From: Bipolaris cookei
Taxonomy: Eukaryota > Ascomycota > Dothideomycetes > Pleosporales > Pleosporaceae
Direction of reading: 5' to 3'
NCBI GenBank assembly: GCA_002286855.1
Contig: NRSV01000014.1
Coordinates: forward strand, 62,001 to 126,000
Length of the DNA: 64,000 bases
Positions 53,780 through 64,000 of this stretch are shown piece by piece (position 1 is the stretch's first letter; the number at the start of each line of letters is the position of its first letter). The position numbers were made by a program, and so were the translations under genes. The notes below the pieces were generated by a model. The model was not told the DNA's origin and made no database searches. It saw nothing but the letters and a program-made list of their open reading frames with translations.

Positions 53780-54893
53780 TTACAACCTCGCCTCACTCAA
53801 CTTCCTCGCAATAGCCTCCTGCACCTTCTCCACAGGTAACTCCCTCACTTCCCTCGCCGTCCAATACCGATCCTGCTCCAACCCCTGATAAATCAGCGCC
53901 TCGGTCCCCAGCACAATCTGCCACCCCTCATTCTTCCCTATTTCTGCAATCTCCGTCCACGTCGTAGGATGATAGCACATCTCCAGCAGCGCTCCTTTAT
54001 GCTCTTTTTGCAAGAAACAATTGAGGATGTCACGAGCTTCTATCTCCTGTGGTGTCACGGGCGAGAAGTTGGGGACGCAGGATACGATTGCGCCGACGCC
54101 GGGGAGTGATTGTGCTTGTGAGAGGGTAGAGACGTGAAGGAGCGAGGAGCCGTAGCCGCGGGCGTTGCATTCGGAGATTACGGCTGAGACTTCTGCGGCG
54201 TCTCTGTTTACCTGTTTTGAATTTATGTCAGTAAATTCGTCCCAAGATGTTGTTGTTACCCAGTTGTTTTTTCCAGCCATGTTTTCCGATCATGGGGAAG
54301 TTAAGGGAATGGCAGAACTTACAAGATAAATAGCACTGGCTTTCATCCATTTTCTCAGCGCGTAAACGGCGCTTCGTGCTGCGCCGCCGCCGCCAATGAC
54401 GAGAGCGGGCCTGTTTTCGTACTTTGAGGCGTCAACGTTGTAGGCAAAGGCGTCGCGGATGCCGATGACGTCTGTGTTGGTCCCCATGTAGAGCTGTTTT
54501 CCTGTCGAAGGGTCTTCTTGGATGAAGAGTGTGTTTACGGCACCGACATCACGGCCTTCTTCTGTTAGGCCGTCGAGATGGGGGAGGATGGCGACTTTGT
54601 GGGGCATGGTTACGGATGCGCCTGTTGGAGAGGTTAGGATTCGGGAGTTTGGTGTTGTTGGTTTGGGATGTCGGCTTCTTACCGTAAAATTGTGGGTGTT
54701 TGATTAGTTGTAGAAAGAGTGACATGTCTTTTGATTCTAGAGGATATTGTGCCCAGTTTAACCCTAGTCCATCGTATACAGTTTTGTGTAGCAGAGGCGA
54801 CATTGAGTGTGCAATTGGGTGGCCGAAGAGGTAGCCATGGCGCTCTGTTTGGGATACGTCTGGTATTCTGGTTTCGGTTGACTCGGTTGACAT
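53780..54893 (-). CDS. qutB: Quinate/shikimate dehydrogenase
   Basis: Exons 54683-54893, 54323-54621 and 53780-54211, with introns of 61 and 111 bp, 313 residues. The start MSTESTETRIPDVSQTERHGYLFGHPIAHSMSPLLHK contains the S-x-S substrate motif. Catalytic Lys is in SVTMPHK, followed by GAVNT and GTNTDVIG with the conserved Asn and Asp. The nucleotide fold is VIGGGGAARSAVYAL, and the splice to exon 3 gives IYLVNRD, the Asp suggesting NAD rather than NADP. It oxidises quinate to 3-dehydroquinate, the first catabolic step. It is convergent with qutG, with only 72 bp between stops. Confidence 0.93.
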
Positions 54894-55787
54894 TGTTGAC
54901 GAGTGGAGTTATGTGATTGGGGAGTGGAGGTTTCGTGTTGGTGTACGATAATTGTAGGTTCTTAGTTTCTCAAAGTTGCAATCAAATTGTCGTAGTATTA
55001 TTAAAGTGGGGTGTAGGTAGATTATCAAGTCTGCTCAAGCTGGTGTTCTCAAGATAGATACTACGTACACCATCTCCACAAAAGGCTTCCCAGCTCGTAC
55101 CATCATGCCCGATGCCTAGTCCAACAAGCCAGGACGGGAGCGCTTCAGCCCCGGAAAAAGACACACTGCATGTGGAGAAATGCGGCGTGCATGTTGTCAA
55201 GGTCCAAACTACGGACCGAAGTTCTGCTGGCGTCTGCGTGTGGTGTCCAATGAAGAGAGCGACAACGGCCGCTAAACCTCGCGTATAAATGCGATTCCGG
55301 GCCCTGCATCACTACCAACCGCCTGGATAATACCAGCATTTCCCCATTAGGCATGAAAGGCGTGCAAATTGCAGTCTTGGGACGCGATTCAAGCCACAAG
55401 CTTGCAAATGCGCTTCCCCGCAATCGCTCGAATCTTGGATCTGTTGGAAGAGAATTCGAAGATTCATCCGGGGCAAGATCTTACAATCTCAATCCCAATG
55501 AACCGGCACCACGGCCAATCAAATGACACCAAATTCAGTTTGACGTCCAAACAGCTCATACTCCACGCGGAGTCCGACGCCTTCTCCACATTTTACTCCG
55601 CAAAAGAGCACGTTTTTCTCAGCCAGGGGTATATAGTATAGATGCAGGCCGATCTCTACTCTATCAAAGCCATCTCTTTTTCATCGCCTTGCCAGCAGCT
55701 GCTTCCCCTGGCCTGGCTAGCAACCTCAGCCCCCCTTTCATCAACACTGTCTGAGTTTCGGAAGCCAATCCAGATAGTACCTTCATC
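54894..55787. promoter_or_regulatory. Divergent qutB-qutD intergenic region
   Basis: Carries both promoters. I searched by eye for the qa-1F-type palindrome and found no convincing match; GGATAA at 55325-55330 is only a half-site. Confidence 0.35.
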
Positions 55788-57492
55788 ATGGGCATTCTCG
55801 CGCTTGTGGAGGACCGGCCGACACCAAAAGCCGTCTACAACTGGCGAGTCTATACGGCAGCAAGTGTCGCATCATGGGCGGCTTGCATGATCGGATATGA
55901 TTCAGCGTTCATCGGTACTACACTGGCACTTCCTTCGTTTGTCGAGGAGTTCCGCTTCAAGGAGATGACTGCCTCACATCTCAACACTACCAAAGCCAAC
56001 ATCGTCTCTGTGTACCAAGCGGGTGCTTTCTTTGGTGCTTTTGGCGCATACGTGTCAAGTTATTACGTCGGCAGGAAGAGGTCTCTAATTCTTTGGACTC
56101 TGATTGTGAGTTGATACCTCAGGCGACATTATTTTTTGGGAAGCAAACTGACAAGATGTGCCATTCAGTTCATGCTAGGCGCCGGTATGATGCTCGGTGC
56201 CAATCGCGAAAGAGGTCTCGGTCTGATTATCGGCGGCCGCGTTCTAGCTGGACTTGGTGTTGGCGGTTGCAGCAACATGGTACCCATTTACATTTCTGAG
56301 CTATCACCACCGGCTGTGCGTGGACGACTAGTCGGTATTTATGAGCTCGGCTGGCAGATTGGTGGATTGGTTGGTTTCTGGATCAACTACGGCCTTCAGG
56401 AGACCATGGCACCTTCACACCGGCAATGGCTCATTCCATTTGCTGTACAGCTCATTCCTGCAGGGTTTTTGCTCTTCGGTGCTCTCTGGATGCCAGAATC
56501 ACCACGATGGTATTTGGCAAAGGGAAAGCGCGAAAAAGCGATCAAGGATCTTTGCTGGCTTCGCCAACTACCGCAGGACCATTCGTACATCGTCGAAGAG
56601 CTCGAGGCTATCGACAAGCAACTAGAGCACGAGAGGGCCACTGTTGGGCCAGGTTTCTGGAAGCCTTTCCTGGCACTTAAACAACGCAAAGTGATGTGGC
56701 GCGTCTTCCTCGGTGGTATGCTTTTCCTCTGGCAAAATGGATCCGGCATCAACGCGATCAACTATTACTCTCCGACCGTATTCAAAAGTCTAGGTGTTAC
56801 TCAGGGTTTCCTTACTACAGGTATTTTCGGAGTCGTCAAGACAGTTATGACATTCGTCTGGCTCATCTGGCTCATTGACTATCTTGGTCGTACAAAACTT
56901 CTCATGATTGGCGCACTTGGCGGCTCTCTATGCATGTGGTACATTGCTGCCTACATTAAGATTGCTGATCCCGGAAGTAACCCGTCCGGTGACCTTTCAC
57001 CAGGAGGAATCAGCGCTATTTTCTTTTTCTACCTATGGACCACTTTCTACACGCCGTCTTGGAATGGTACCCCCTGGGTCATCAACTCTGAAATGTACAG
57101 CCAGCAAACCCGGTCTCTAGGTCAGGCATTCGCTGCAGCAAACAACTGGTTTTGGAACTTTATTATCTCGAGGTTCACTCCGCAGATGTTTGCCACCATG
57201 GAATACGGCGTCTACATGTTCTTTGCTAGCCTCATGTTGCTCTCTATCCCTTTCATGTAAGTGTTGCCCCCATCTTGATTTTCACCACAAGCACGATCTA
57301 ACAAATCTCAGCTATTTCCTGATTCCAGAGACAAAAGGTATTCCGCTCGAGCGTATGGATGAGCTTTTCGAAATTAAGCCTACGTACAAAGCGCATGATA
57401 TCATGGTCGATTTATTGGCGGAACATGAGAACGAAACTATTACACATAGGGATGAAAAGGCAATGGCAGATGAGCATATCACAATGGCTTAG
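55788..57492 (+). CDS. qutD: Quinate permease (MFS sugar-transporter family)
   Basis: Exons 55788-56105, 56169-57256 and 57312-57492, with introns of 63 and 55 bp, 528 residues. Twelve hydrophobic spans are expected. Family signatures include GGRVLAGLGVGGCSNMVPIYISELSP, the PESPRWYLAKGK loop, LFLWQNGSGINAINYYSPT, and the end block IPETKGIPLERMDELFE. The N-terminus ILALVEDRPTPKAVYNWRVY and the AACMIGYDSAFIGTTLALPSF segment match fungal quinate permeases closely. It imports quinate at the plasma membrane by proton symport (family knowledge). The cytoplasmic C-tail is acidic. Confidence 0.95.
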
Positions 57493-58433
57493 AAAGTCGT
57501 TTAGGTATACAAGGATTTAATACAGTCGGCGCACTGTGCCGTGTTGTACGAAACGAAGTAGTCTAATGAAAATACCATGATCAACTACACCAAGCACTTG
57601 AATGAACTGATAACTATGTGAACCCAAAAAATCTCTCCGAGAAACACCAAGTCTTTCTCGCATGACCATACATCACAATTTCAACTATACCTCATTCACA
57701 CACACACATATATATATATATATACACCATCAGCTCTACTCACATATTCACCCTCATAAAATCCACCTGCACGGCAAGTCCCCATCCTCTAACCGCCCCG
57801 CATCAACCCAAGCCCATTCCCCAGAATGACCCGAGCAACGAGTCACATCCAACCTGGCAGCCCCCGGGTAAAAATCCTTTTCCGCCCCGTTAGCCGCCCT
57901 TTTACGTCACCACCTTGCTTCCTCCCTCCTACTCTACAGCACCCTGCAAACGCAACTTCATACCTTGCAGACACAGCAGACGCAACGGCATACCCCGGCT
58001 GCAAAAGGCTAGTGCAGTATCTTTACCCCAAGATAGCGCGGATACCATCGGGGATTGATGTCGGTTCATTGATTCGCGGAGAGTGCGGACGTGCATGGCG
58101 TCAGCGCGCAGCCTGGGGGTAAGGAATGCACCGAGGGGGGTCTTGGTTGGGTGCTAACGCTGGGGATAAAGGATAATTAGTTTGTATGAATGAGGGAAAA
58201 GAATAAAGTGGTATTACGTTTTAGGAGCGTCGTGTTGATCAGGTGGTGAGATACGGGGAAAGTATCTGGGCTGGAGTTGATTTATTAGTAGAGTAGATGG
58301 TGCTGCTTGTGTAGGGTTTGTTTTGATTTAACTGGCTACTGAAAATATTCTGTTGTTACAATTGCATTTATCTTGAGCATTTATATTTCTTATTATTCAA
58401 AGTTACTTTGTTACATATTCTGCACTCCGAAAG
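57493..58433. other. Intergenic region between qutD and qutC with CA/TA microsatellite
   Basis: A (CA)n(TA)n microsatellite lies at 57696-57725. A GGATAA tandem (GGATAAAGGATAA) at about 58164-58176 contains one good half of the QutA palindrome but not the other. No gene seen. Confidence 0.45.
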
Positions 58434-59543
58434 ATGCCGTGTCGTCTTGGTATTTCGTCTATGTCGCTAGGCCGATCCTACGCTGGCCACACCCTGAAGC
58501 ACAAACTTTCCATGGCCGCAAAACATGACATTGAAGGTATCGAGCTCTTTTTTGAAGACTTGGTTGATCACGCTGGCTCCGACTCTCCCTCTGCTCTTCT
58601 CGCAGGCGCTGCTTCTGTCCGGGATCTCTGCTCGTCTCTAGGCCTTGAGATTATTTGCCTGCAGCCATTTATGCACTATGAGGGTCTAGTGGACAGAAAA
58701 CGACATGAAGAGAGGATCCAAGAGATGAATCTGTGGATGAAGCTGGCCAAGGTGCTTCAAACGGGTATTATTCAAGTCCCTTCATCTTTCCTTCCGGAGG
58801 ATCAAATCACCTCCGATACAGAACTCATCGTCAGCGACCTCAAGGAAATCGCAGATCTCGGGCTCCAACAGTCGCCAGTGATCCGGTTTGCGTACGAAAG
58901 CTTGGGGTGGGGTACACGTGTGAATAAGTGGGAAGAATGCTGGGACGTTGTATCGCAGGTCGATCGATCCAACTTTGGCATCTGCCTCGACAGCTTCAAC
59001 ATCCTCGCGAGGATATACGCTGATCCCACTTCAGAAACCGGAAAAGCTCAGGGTGCAAAAAAAGAGGTCCGCGAGTCGATGCAACGGCTTGTCGAACGAA
59101 TCAAGCCACATAGGGAAAAGATTTTCTTTATCCAGGTTGTCGATGCAGAACGGCTCAAGCGACCTCTGATACGTGGCCATGAATTTTACAATGTAGAACA
59201 ACCGGCTCGCATGTCATGGAGCAGGAACTGCAGACTCTTCTACGGTGAGACCGCACGTGGAGCGTACTTGCCGGTACGAGACGTTGTACATGCCATCATC
59301 AAAGAGGTTGGTTATGATGGATGGGTCAGTATGGAGCTCTTCAACCGAATTATGAACAGCACAGACCATGCGGTTGTTGAAGAATTGGCAGAGCGTGCTG
59401 CAGAATCTTGGAGGAAATTACAACAGGACTTGGGGTTCATTGGGGGCGTGTCGCCTAGTTCACAGAAGTCGGCAAATGTGCATGGTAAGAAGGGACAAGA
59501 AACCAAAAGGGTCATCCAGGAGATTGAGGTTGCACGCCTTTAG
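58434..59543 (+). CDS. qutC: 3-dehydroshikimate dehydratase
   Basis: Single exon, 369 residues. It converts 3-dehydroshikimate to protocatechuate, linking quinate use to the beta-ketoadipate pathway. The sequence begins MPCRLGISSMSLGRSYAGHTLKHKL and continues AKHDIEGIELFFEDL, the first strands of a TIM barrel of the xylose-isomerase/AP-endonuclease-2 type. Metal-binding and active-site blocks include the FAYESLGWGTR strand (Glu), the VDRSNFGICLDSFNI strand (Asp), FFIQVVDAE and YDGWVSMELFNR (Glu). The length fits QutC/Qa-4. It is convergent with qutA. Confidence 0.93.
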   Translation: MPCRLGISSMSLGRSYAGHTLKHKLSMAAKHDIEGIELFFEDLVDHAGSDSPSALLAGAASVRDLCSSLGLEIICLQPFMHYEGLVDRKRHEERIQEMNLWMKLAKVLQTGIIQVPSSFLPEDQITSDTELIVSDLKEIADLGLQQSPVIRFAYESLGWGTRVNKWEECWDVVSQVDRSNFGICLDSFNILARIYADPTSETGKAQGAKKEVRESMQRLVERIKPHREKIFFIQVVDAERLKRPLIRGHEFYNVEQPARMSWSRNCRLFYGETARGAYLPVRDVVHAIIKEVGYDGWVSMELFNRIMNSTDHAVVEELAERAAESWRKLQQDLGFIGGVSPSSQKSANVHGKKGQETKRVIQEIEVARL

Positions 59544-59709
59544 CGCACGAGCTGATTGTTTTCGTTTGTTCCTATGATACCAATATTGATAGCGTAGTAT
59601 GTAAACAACCAGTCTCCATCTAGACTGTTCTTCTTCACAACCTGTATATATTAAGCCATTTATGGTAGCAATCCAATATTTGTATGAAAAGCCTTGAGAT
59701 TCAGATGCT

Positions 59710-61948
59710 TCAGCCGGTTTCGTAAAGCGTATTAAACGGAAGTTGCGTAGAATTCTGGTTATCATCCTGTGCTGGTCGTGGACCCGTAGTCAAGAATCGA
59801 CTAGGATCCGTCGCCAGTAAATCGGCCATGCTTATCTCTGCAGAAAAACCTAGATTCTCCATAAATTGAGGCTGATTCTGTAGTTTCTTCGCTCCATGCT
59901 CTGAAGCAAAGTCGTCAAGGAAGTTCCCCAAATCTCCTGAAATCAGAGCGTTGTAAGGATCGTGGGATTCCGGCATCAATATATTCATGGTGAAGTCAAA
60001 TGGGTTGAATGGGTGTTGATTATCGCCTTGTGCGTTGTTCATTGCAGGCAGAAGGCCATCTACATGCGTTGAAGAGCTAGATGATCGCTGATATCCCTCG
60101 ATGAAAGGCTCACCCATATTCGGTATGGGGAACGAAGGTGATGGTTGCATTAACCCTGAGACATCTTGTGATATGCTTTCGTGTGAGCCTGTTGCTTCTC
60201 GAGTGCCTGTAGATGCCTCTTCTGGTCGCCTCAATGACTGACCAAGGCTGGTAAATAGCTCACGTATTTTCGTTTGTGTTGTCTGATCAAAGACCAGAGT
60301 TGAACTGCTCTTTTTGATACTCTTAAGCAGACAAAAGACGATGGCAGGTATTCTCGCCGCTCCGAGCTGGGCATTCATTGTGCTGAGCACATCCAGGGTT
60401 TGCTGAAACCAGTTATGAGAAGGAACAAACGCCAGTGCAGTTACGCAGTAGGTGAATCGAAGCAGTAAAGCAGGTGGCGTCATGGGAGTAGAATCTTTTC
60501 GAATATAGTCGAGTTTCTGTGGCAGCGAAGACTTCCACGCCTCCAGCCGGCTAATCATCTCGTGGAGGAAGTTTGGGGCATTTTGAGGACGTGTAGTGCT
60601 CCCAAATATGTCTACCAAGTCCAGGAGAGCATTGAATGTACTCAATGATAAGGTTGGTAATGGCGGCTGGTGAACTGATGACACTCTCAGCTGCCCGTTC
60701 CAAGGTTGCCATTCTTCCATTCCATCCTCTTCTATCTTCCCCATCCAATCTAGATCAGCTTTATCCAGATAAGGACGTAATTTCAATTGTGAAGAAAGCA
60801 GAGTGTCAAGGACAAAACAACTAAATAGGATATGTTTTCGTTGGGTCTTGTTCATATCCGGTGGGTTTGTGGTGGTCAGAAATATTCGCAAAGCAGTACC
60901 AACAAGACGCCAGGCAGCACTGAATAATTTCTTACTGATGTTAAAGACGGCAAGATTTAGCAAGGCCTTGACATGATCAAGACCAAGTTGTCCCAATTCA
61001 TTGGGGATGAGAAGTCTAGCGACATCATAGAACTTCTCAGGTTGCGCATCTCGTAAATCGGCGTTTGCATTTCCGGAGTCAATCTGAAGAGACCCTACTG
61101 CAAATATACTCCACATCTCGGCGTGACTTCCGGAATTGGGCATGTCGCAAGATAACTCTAGTCCATGTTCAGGATAGGAATAGGATAACTTGAGCATCTC
61201 TAGTTTATCCGCAATTGGCAACCAGCATTGCGTATATGTGCAATAAGTCTCCAACAGTTTCCATGAGTCTGCAGGTAGTGGCATGAATGCCGAGGGAATC
61301 ACAGATTGCTGCACACCGGGAAAGAGAAGGTCCGACAATGAGGGTCTGGGTGTCTGTTCTGGTACATGACTTGGGGCACTGACCGATGGAAACTGTCCAC
61401 GTTAGTATGCATTTTGATACGAATTTTCAGCATCTTACCGATTGGTGCGATTGAGCTCCAGGCGTTGTCTGATTAAAGGTTGCATCTTCTACATCAACGT
61501 CGCTGTCGTCATTGGGGCTTTGTTGCTTGTCTTCTCTCGTTTCTATTTGTTCTCCAGCTAGGGCTTTTGTAAGATCCTGACAGAATCTGCTCTTGGTCCA
61601 GCTTTTGTATAATCGATTTGAGTCCTTAGTGCCCCGTGCAAGCAAAACCGTATTCTCCTTGAATAATTGGTTATACACCGTTGTCTCAATCTCAGGATTT
61701 TGCTGAAAGACAAATGCTAATGTTGTCTCAAGGCCGCGTATATATCCAGGTTGTAATCCTCGTTTCTTTGGGTTTGAAGTGTACGTGCAGTCCCGTTTGT
61801 TGTCTACACATGGCGAACAAGTGGGTTGGTTGCCATCGCATTTCTCTCTGGCAGTCCTGCATTGATCACAAGCTCTGGATACTCGGAATCGCTTTACAGG
61901 AACATCTTGTGAGATTAGGCGGCGCTTATCTTGGCTTTGCGAAGACAT
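59710..61948 (-). CDS. qutA: Quinate-pathway Zn2Cys6 transcription activator
   Basis: Exons 61439-61948 and 59710-61392 with a 46-bp intron (GTAAGA...CAG, phase 0), 730 residues. The frame is open further upstream, but the first ATG is at 61948 (MSSQSQDKRR). The zinc cluster is RVSRACDQCRTAREKCDGNQ followed by PTCSPCVDNKRDC at about residues 24-52, with a basic linker (NPKKRGLQPGYIRGLE) after it. The second exon holds the fungal transcription-factor middle domain (ADSWKLLETYCTYTQCWLPIADK) and a Ser/Asn-rich C-terminus. QutA/Qa-1F activates all cluster genes unless held by QutR. It is divergent from qutR. Confidence 0.93.
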
Positions 61949-62284
61949 TAATTGCGTTTTACTTTTTTGTTGCGGAAAGATCAACTAGGTAGGTGTTGCA
62001 GCATAACCCCAACTCTTCGCTAGCAGAAGAACCTGAGACTCAATCTAGGCCCAGGTAAGCAGGCATGTCTATCTGGGCCGAAGAAATCCATGTAAATGAC
62101 CGGGTGATGGTGAGTGGAGAAAGCTGGGGAAGGGTTCCCGTAACAGGATAAAGATTTATCCCGGGAAAAGCGGGGAGAGCCAATGTCACGTGACTCGATA
62201 GGTCGACAAGCGACTTCAAGTCGATGCGATACTTGATGTCATTCATGCTTTGCGATCAGGAACGCATCGGCAAGATTGAGGGCT
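61949..62284. promoter_or_regulatory. Shared qutA-qutR promoter
   Basis: 336 bp between the divergent regulator genes. It holds the palindrome at 62146-62161 described separately. Confidence 0.6.
62146..62161. promoter_or_regulatory. Palindromic QutA/Qa-1F binding site
   Basis: GGATAAAGATTTATCC matches the published Neurospora qa-1F consensus GGRTAARYRYTTATCC at 15 of 16 positions; its two 6-bp arms are perfectly inverted. It lies 198 bp before the qutA ATG and 124 bp before the qutR ATG, so the activator probably regulates itself and the repressor. Confidence 0.75.
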
Positions 62285-64000
62285 ATGGCTTCTGTGAATG
62301 TCGGTACCAAACGCTCATTTGCGACAATGAATACAGAAAGCCGATCAAGAGATGGGCGCGGTTCGCTGCCAACGCCGTCTCCACCGGCGTCGAAACAGCG
62401 AAGTCTACCCAATTCGGCAAGGTCTACACCATCACCTCCTCACCATGAGTTTCGGCGTGTATTTGACTCGAGGGCATCAATTGTTCTCATTGGAATGCAT
62501 GGAACAGGAAAAGCGACGTTGGCTATGATGGCATCCGTAATCTGTCAAAAAAGAGTTATCGATATGGAAAGCGTCTTTCATACTGCCACCGGCTTTTCAA
62601 CAACAGCATACCGGAAACAATACGGATCTTCAAACCGCAGCCTTCGCCAGGAAGAGATACTCCGCGATGTGCTTCATAATCACAGTAAAGGCGCCATCAT
62701 TGTTTGTAATGGGAGCTTTCCATTGGACAACAACACCCAGTCTCTATTACGCGAATTCTCAGCATCGCACCCCATCATTCACATCACACGGGATACCTGC
62801 AGCATACGTGAATATCTGGAAACCGACGAAGCCAGAGTCCAAGAACTAGTCGCTATCAGCACACCCGTGTTCCGACGGTGCTCAAACTATGAATTCTACA
62901 ACATCTCTGAAACGAATGCTTCACATCTTTCAGTCGCTCCTGCCCAACAACGCTCTGTGCCAGCTTTTCTAACACTAAAAAGAGCAGAAAGGACTTTTTT
63001 CAAGTTTCTGGCTCGCATCCTGTCGCCTAGAGGTATCCACGGGAGCACAAAAAGTGATACACTAACATTAAATCCCGGTTATTTCCCCCTATCATACATC
63101 GACTTGGAGCTAAGAAACTACACATGTGCTGTTCAAGTACAACTCTCAGACCTCACCTTAGACGACGTCGACATTGAGGAACTAGAATTCGGCTGCGACG
63201 CATTTGAAATCGTAGTGGAGCCCAAGCAACTCAGTGCAGACTACGCCGAGGACATTAGCAAAAGCATATCTCGGGTCCGCAGGAGTACCGTCACTCCAAT
63301 CATCTACCATGTCATGCCTGTATCAACAAATCCGAGCTACTCCATAACGGCGTATCTCGCCAGCTTATGGCACGGTCTACGCATGGCACCAGAGTTCATA
63401 ACAGTCGATCTGACCATGGATGAAGAACTGATTCAAGCCATTGTCGCATCCAGGGGGTCCACGAAGATCATTGGCCATTTGCACGCTGCAATGGACTGGT
63501 ACGATGTATTTTGGCTCGAAAAATACGACACGGCAATGCGGCTGGGGTGCAGTATCGCCCGCTTTACACGCCCGGCCAACTTCATGGACGACAACGCAGC
63601 GATCCAGTCGTTCCGAAACACGATCTACGCAAAGGCTCGGAGGATACCAATGATATGTTATAATACTGGCAGGGCAGGACGCCGTTCTGCTTGTTTCAAT
63701 CAGGTTCTCACACCAGTTATTCCAGAGAAGCTGAGGAAAAGCGAGAACTTCAAAGAAAGAGCTCAGGAGAATCCGGAAACGTCATGGCTCACTGTAACGG
63801 AAGCTACGCACATATTATACGCTTCATTCACCTACGACCCAATGAAATTTTACATCATAGGTGCAGCAACAGGCTACAGTCTAAGTCCAGCAATGCACAA
63901 CGCCGCATACCGAGCCTGCGGGATGCCACACCACTTCGAGAGCATAGAAACCAGCAAACTGGACGACATCGTTCAGCAGCTACTCCTCCAACCGAATTTC
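62285..64000 (+). CDS. qutR: Quinate repressor (AROM-derived), C-terminus beyond window
   Basis: An open frame of 572 codons runs from the first ATG (62285, MASVNVGTKRSF) to the window end without a stop. Upstream the frame is closed by TGA 62234-62236. After a Ser/Pro-rich tail come three domains homologous to the last three of AROM: shikimate-kinase-like (SIVLIGMHGTGKATLAMMAS at about residue 66), type I dehydroquinase-like (VDIEELEFGCDAFEIVVE, then DVFWLEKYDTAMRLGCSIARF) and shikimate-dehydrogenase-like (FYIIGAATGYSLSPAMHNAAY). The P-loop has Ala after GTGK, and the usual Schiff-base Lys position reads Arg (SIARF), so it looks like a pseudoenzyme. QutR/Qa-1S represses by binding QutA when quinate is absent. 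Confidence 0.92.
   Translation, partial: MASVNVGTKRSFATMNTESRSRDGRGSLPTPSPPASKQRSLPNSARSTPSPPHHEFRRVFDSRASIVLIGMHGTGKATLAMMASVICQKRVIDMESVFHTATGFSTTAYRKQYGSSNRSLRQEEILRDVLHNHSKGAIIVCNGSFPLDNNTQSLLREFSASHPIIHITRDTCSIREYLETDEARVQELVAISTPVFRRCSNYEFYNISETNASHLSVAPAQQRSVPAFLTLKRAERTFFKFLARILSPRGIHGSTKSDTLTLNPGYFPLSYIDLELRNYTCAVQVQLSDLTLDDVDIEELEFGCDAFEIVVEPKQLSADYAEDISKSISRVRRSTVTPIIYHVMPVSTNPSYSITAYLASLWHGLRMAPEFITVDLTMDEELIQAIVASRGSTKIIGHLHAAMDWYDVFWLEKYDTAMRLGCSIARFTRPANFMDDNAAIQSFRNTIYAKARRIPMICYNTGRAGRRSACFNQVLTPVIPEKLRKSENFKERAQENPETSWLTVTEATHILYASFTYDPMKFYIIGAATGYSLSPAMHNAAYRACGMPHHFESIETSKLDDIVQQLLLQPNF

Noticed and set aside
57826..58122. 98-codon plus-strand frame between qutD and qutC
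   Set aside because: Pro/Thr/Ala-rich, without any domain; more likely intergenic.
62224..62448. 74-codon frame overlapping the qutR start
   Set aside because: It is a different frame of the qutR N-terminal Ser/Pro-rich region and stops at 62446-62448; the qutR frame continues into the conserved domains.
1..64000. tRNA, rRNA and CRISPR arrays
   Set aside because: Scanning by eye for T-loop-like GGTTCGA...CC patterns with matching stems and for regularly spaced repeats gave nothing convincing on either strand; a tRNAscan-SE run would settle the tRNAs.

Overview
This is nuclear DNA of a filamentous ascomycete (Pezizomycotina). Genes have short GT-AG introns, mostly about 46-180 bp. The window carries a HET-domain gene, Fot1/pogo-type DNA transposons with C-to-T type stop codons of the kind left by repeat-induced point mutation (RIP), and a quinate-utilisation gene cluster. 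The overall style suggests Dothideomycetes, probably Pleosporales, but the class is an inference.

Layout. 1-12.7 kb: the tail of an unknown gene, a coiled-coil protein, a secreted GH30 glycosidase, a LINE 3' relic, a HET-domain gene, an AhpD-like protein, a small secreted protein and a SurE-type phosphatase. 12.7-18.8 kb: a divergent chromatin pair, the silencing factor Clr2 and a SNF2 ATPase with C-terminal zinc fingers. 19.3-19.9 kb: a mitochondrial thioredoxin-like protein. 20.2-26.4 kb: three Fot1/pogo elements end to end. The first is interrupted by a solo LTR with a perfect target duplication, the first two have broken transposases, and the third has an intact one. 26.4-31.9 kb: a large decaying gene with four tandem Ulp1/C48-like domains, the most unusual object here. 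32.9-35.5 kb: a bZIP factor and a multi-pass membrane protein. 35.5-38.7 kb: no recognisable gene. 38.7-50.5 kb: housekeeping and unknown genes, namely a Tfc7-like phosphatase-fold protein, RNase H2 subunit C, a cyclopropane-fatty-acid synthase-like methyltransferase, an unknown serine-rich protein, a 55-residue three-exon membrane protein and ESF1. 51.1 kb: a palindromic MITE.

51.7-64.0 kb holds a quinate (QUT/qa) cluster: qutE, qutG, qutB, qutD, qutC, qutA and qutR (qutR runs off the window end). The permease QutD imports quinate. QutB oxidises it to dehydroquinate, QutE dehydrates that to dehydroshikimate, and QutC converts it to protocatechuate. QutA (Zn2Cys6 activator) and QutR (AROM-derived repressor) control the set. 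A near-perfect palindromic activator site lies between qutA and qutR.

Exon boundaries were derived by eye from splice signals, frame continuity and family patterns. No database search was run.
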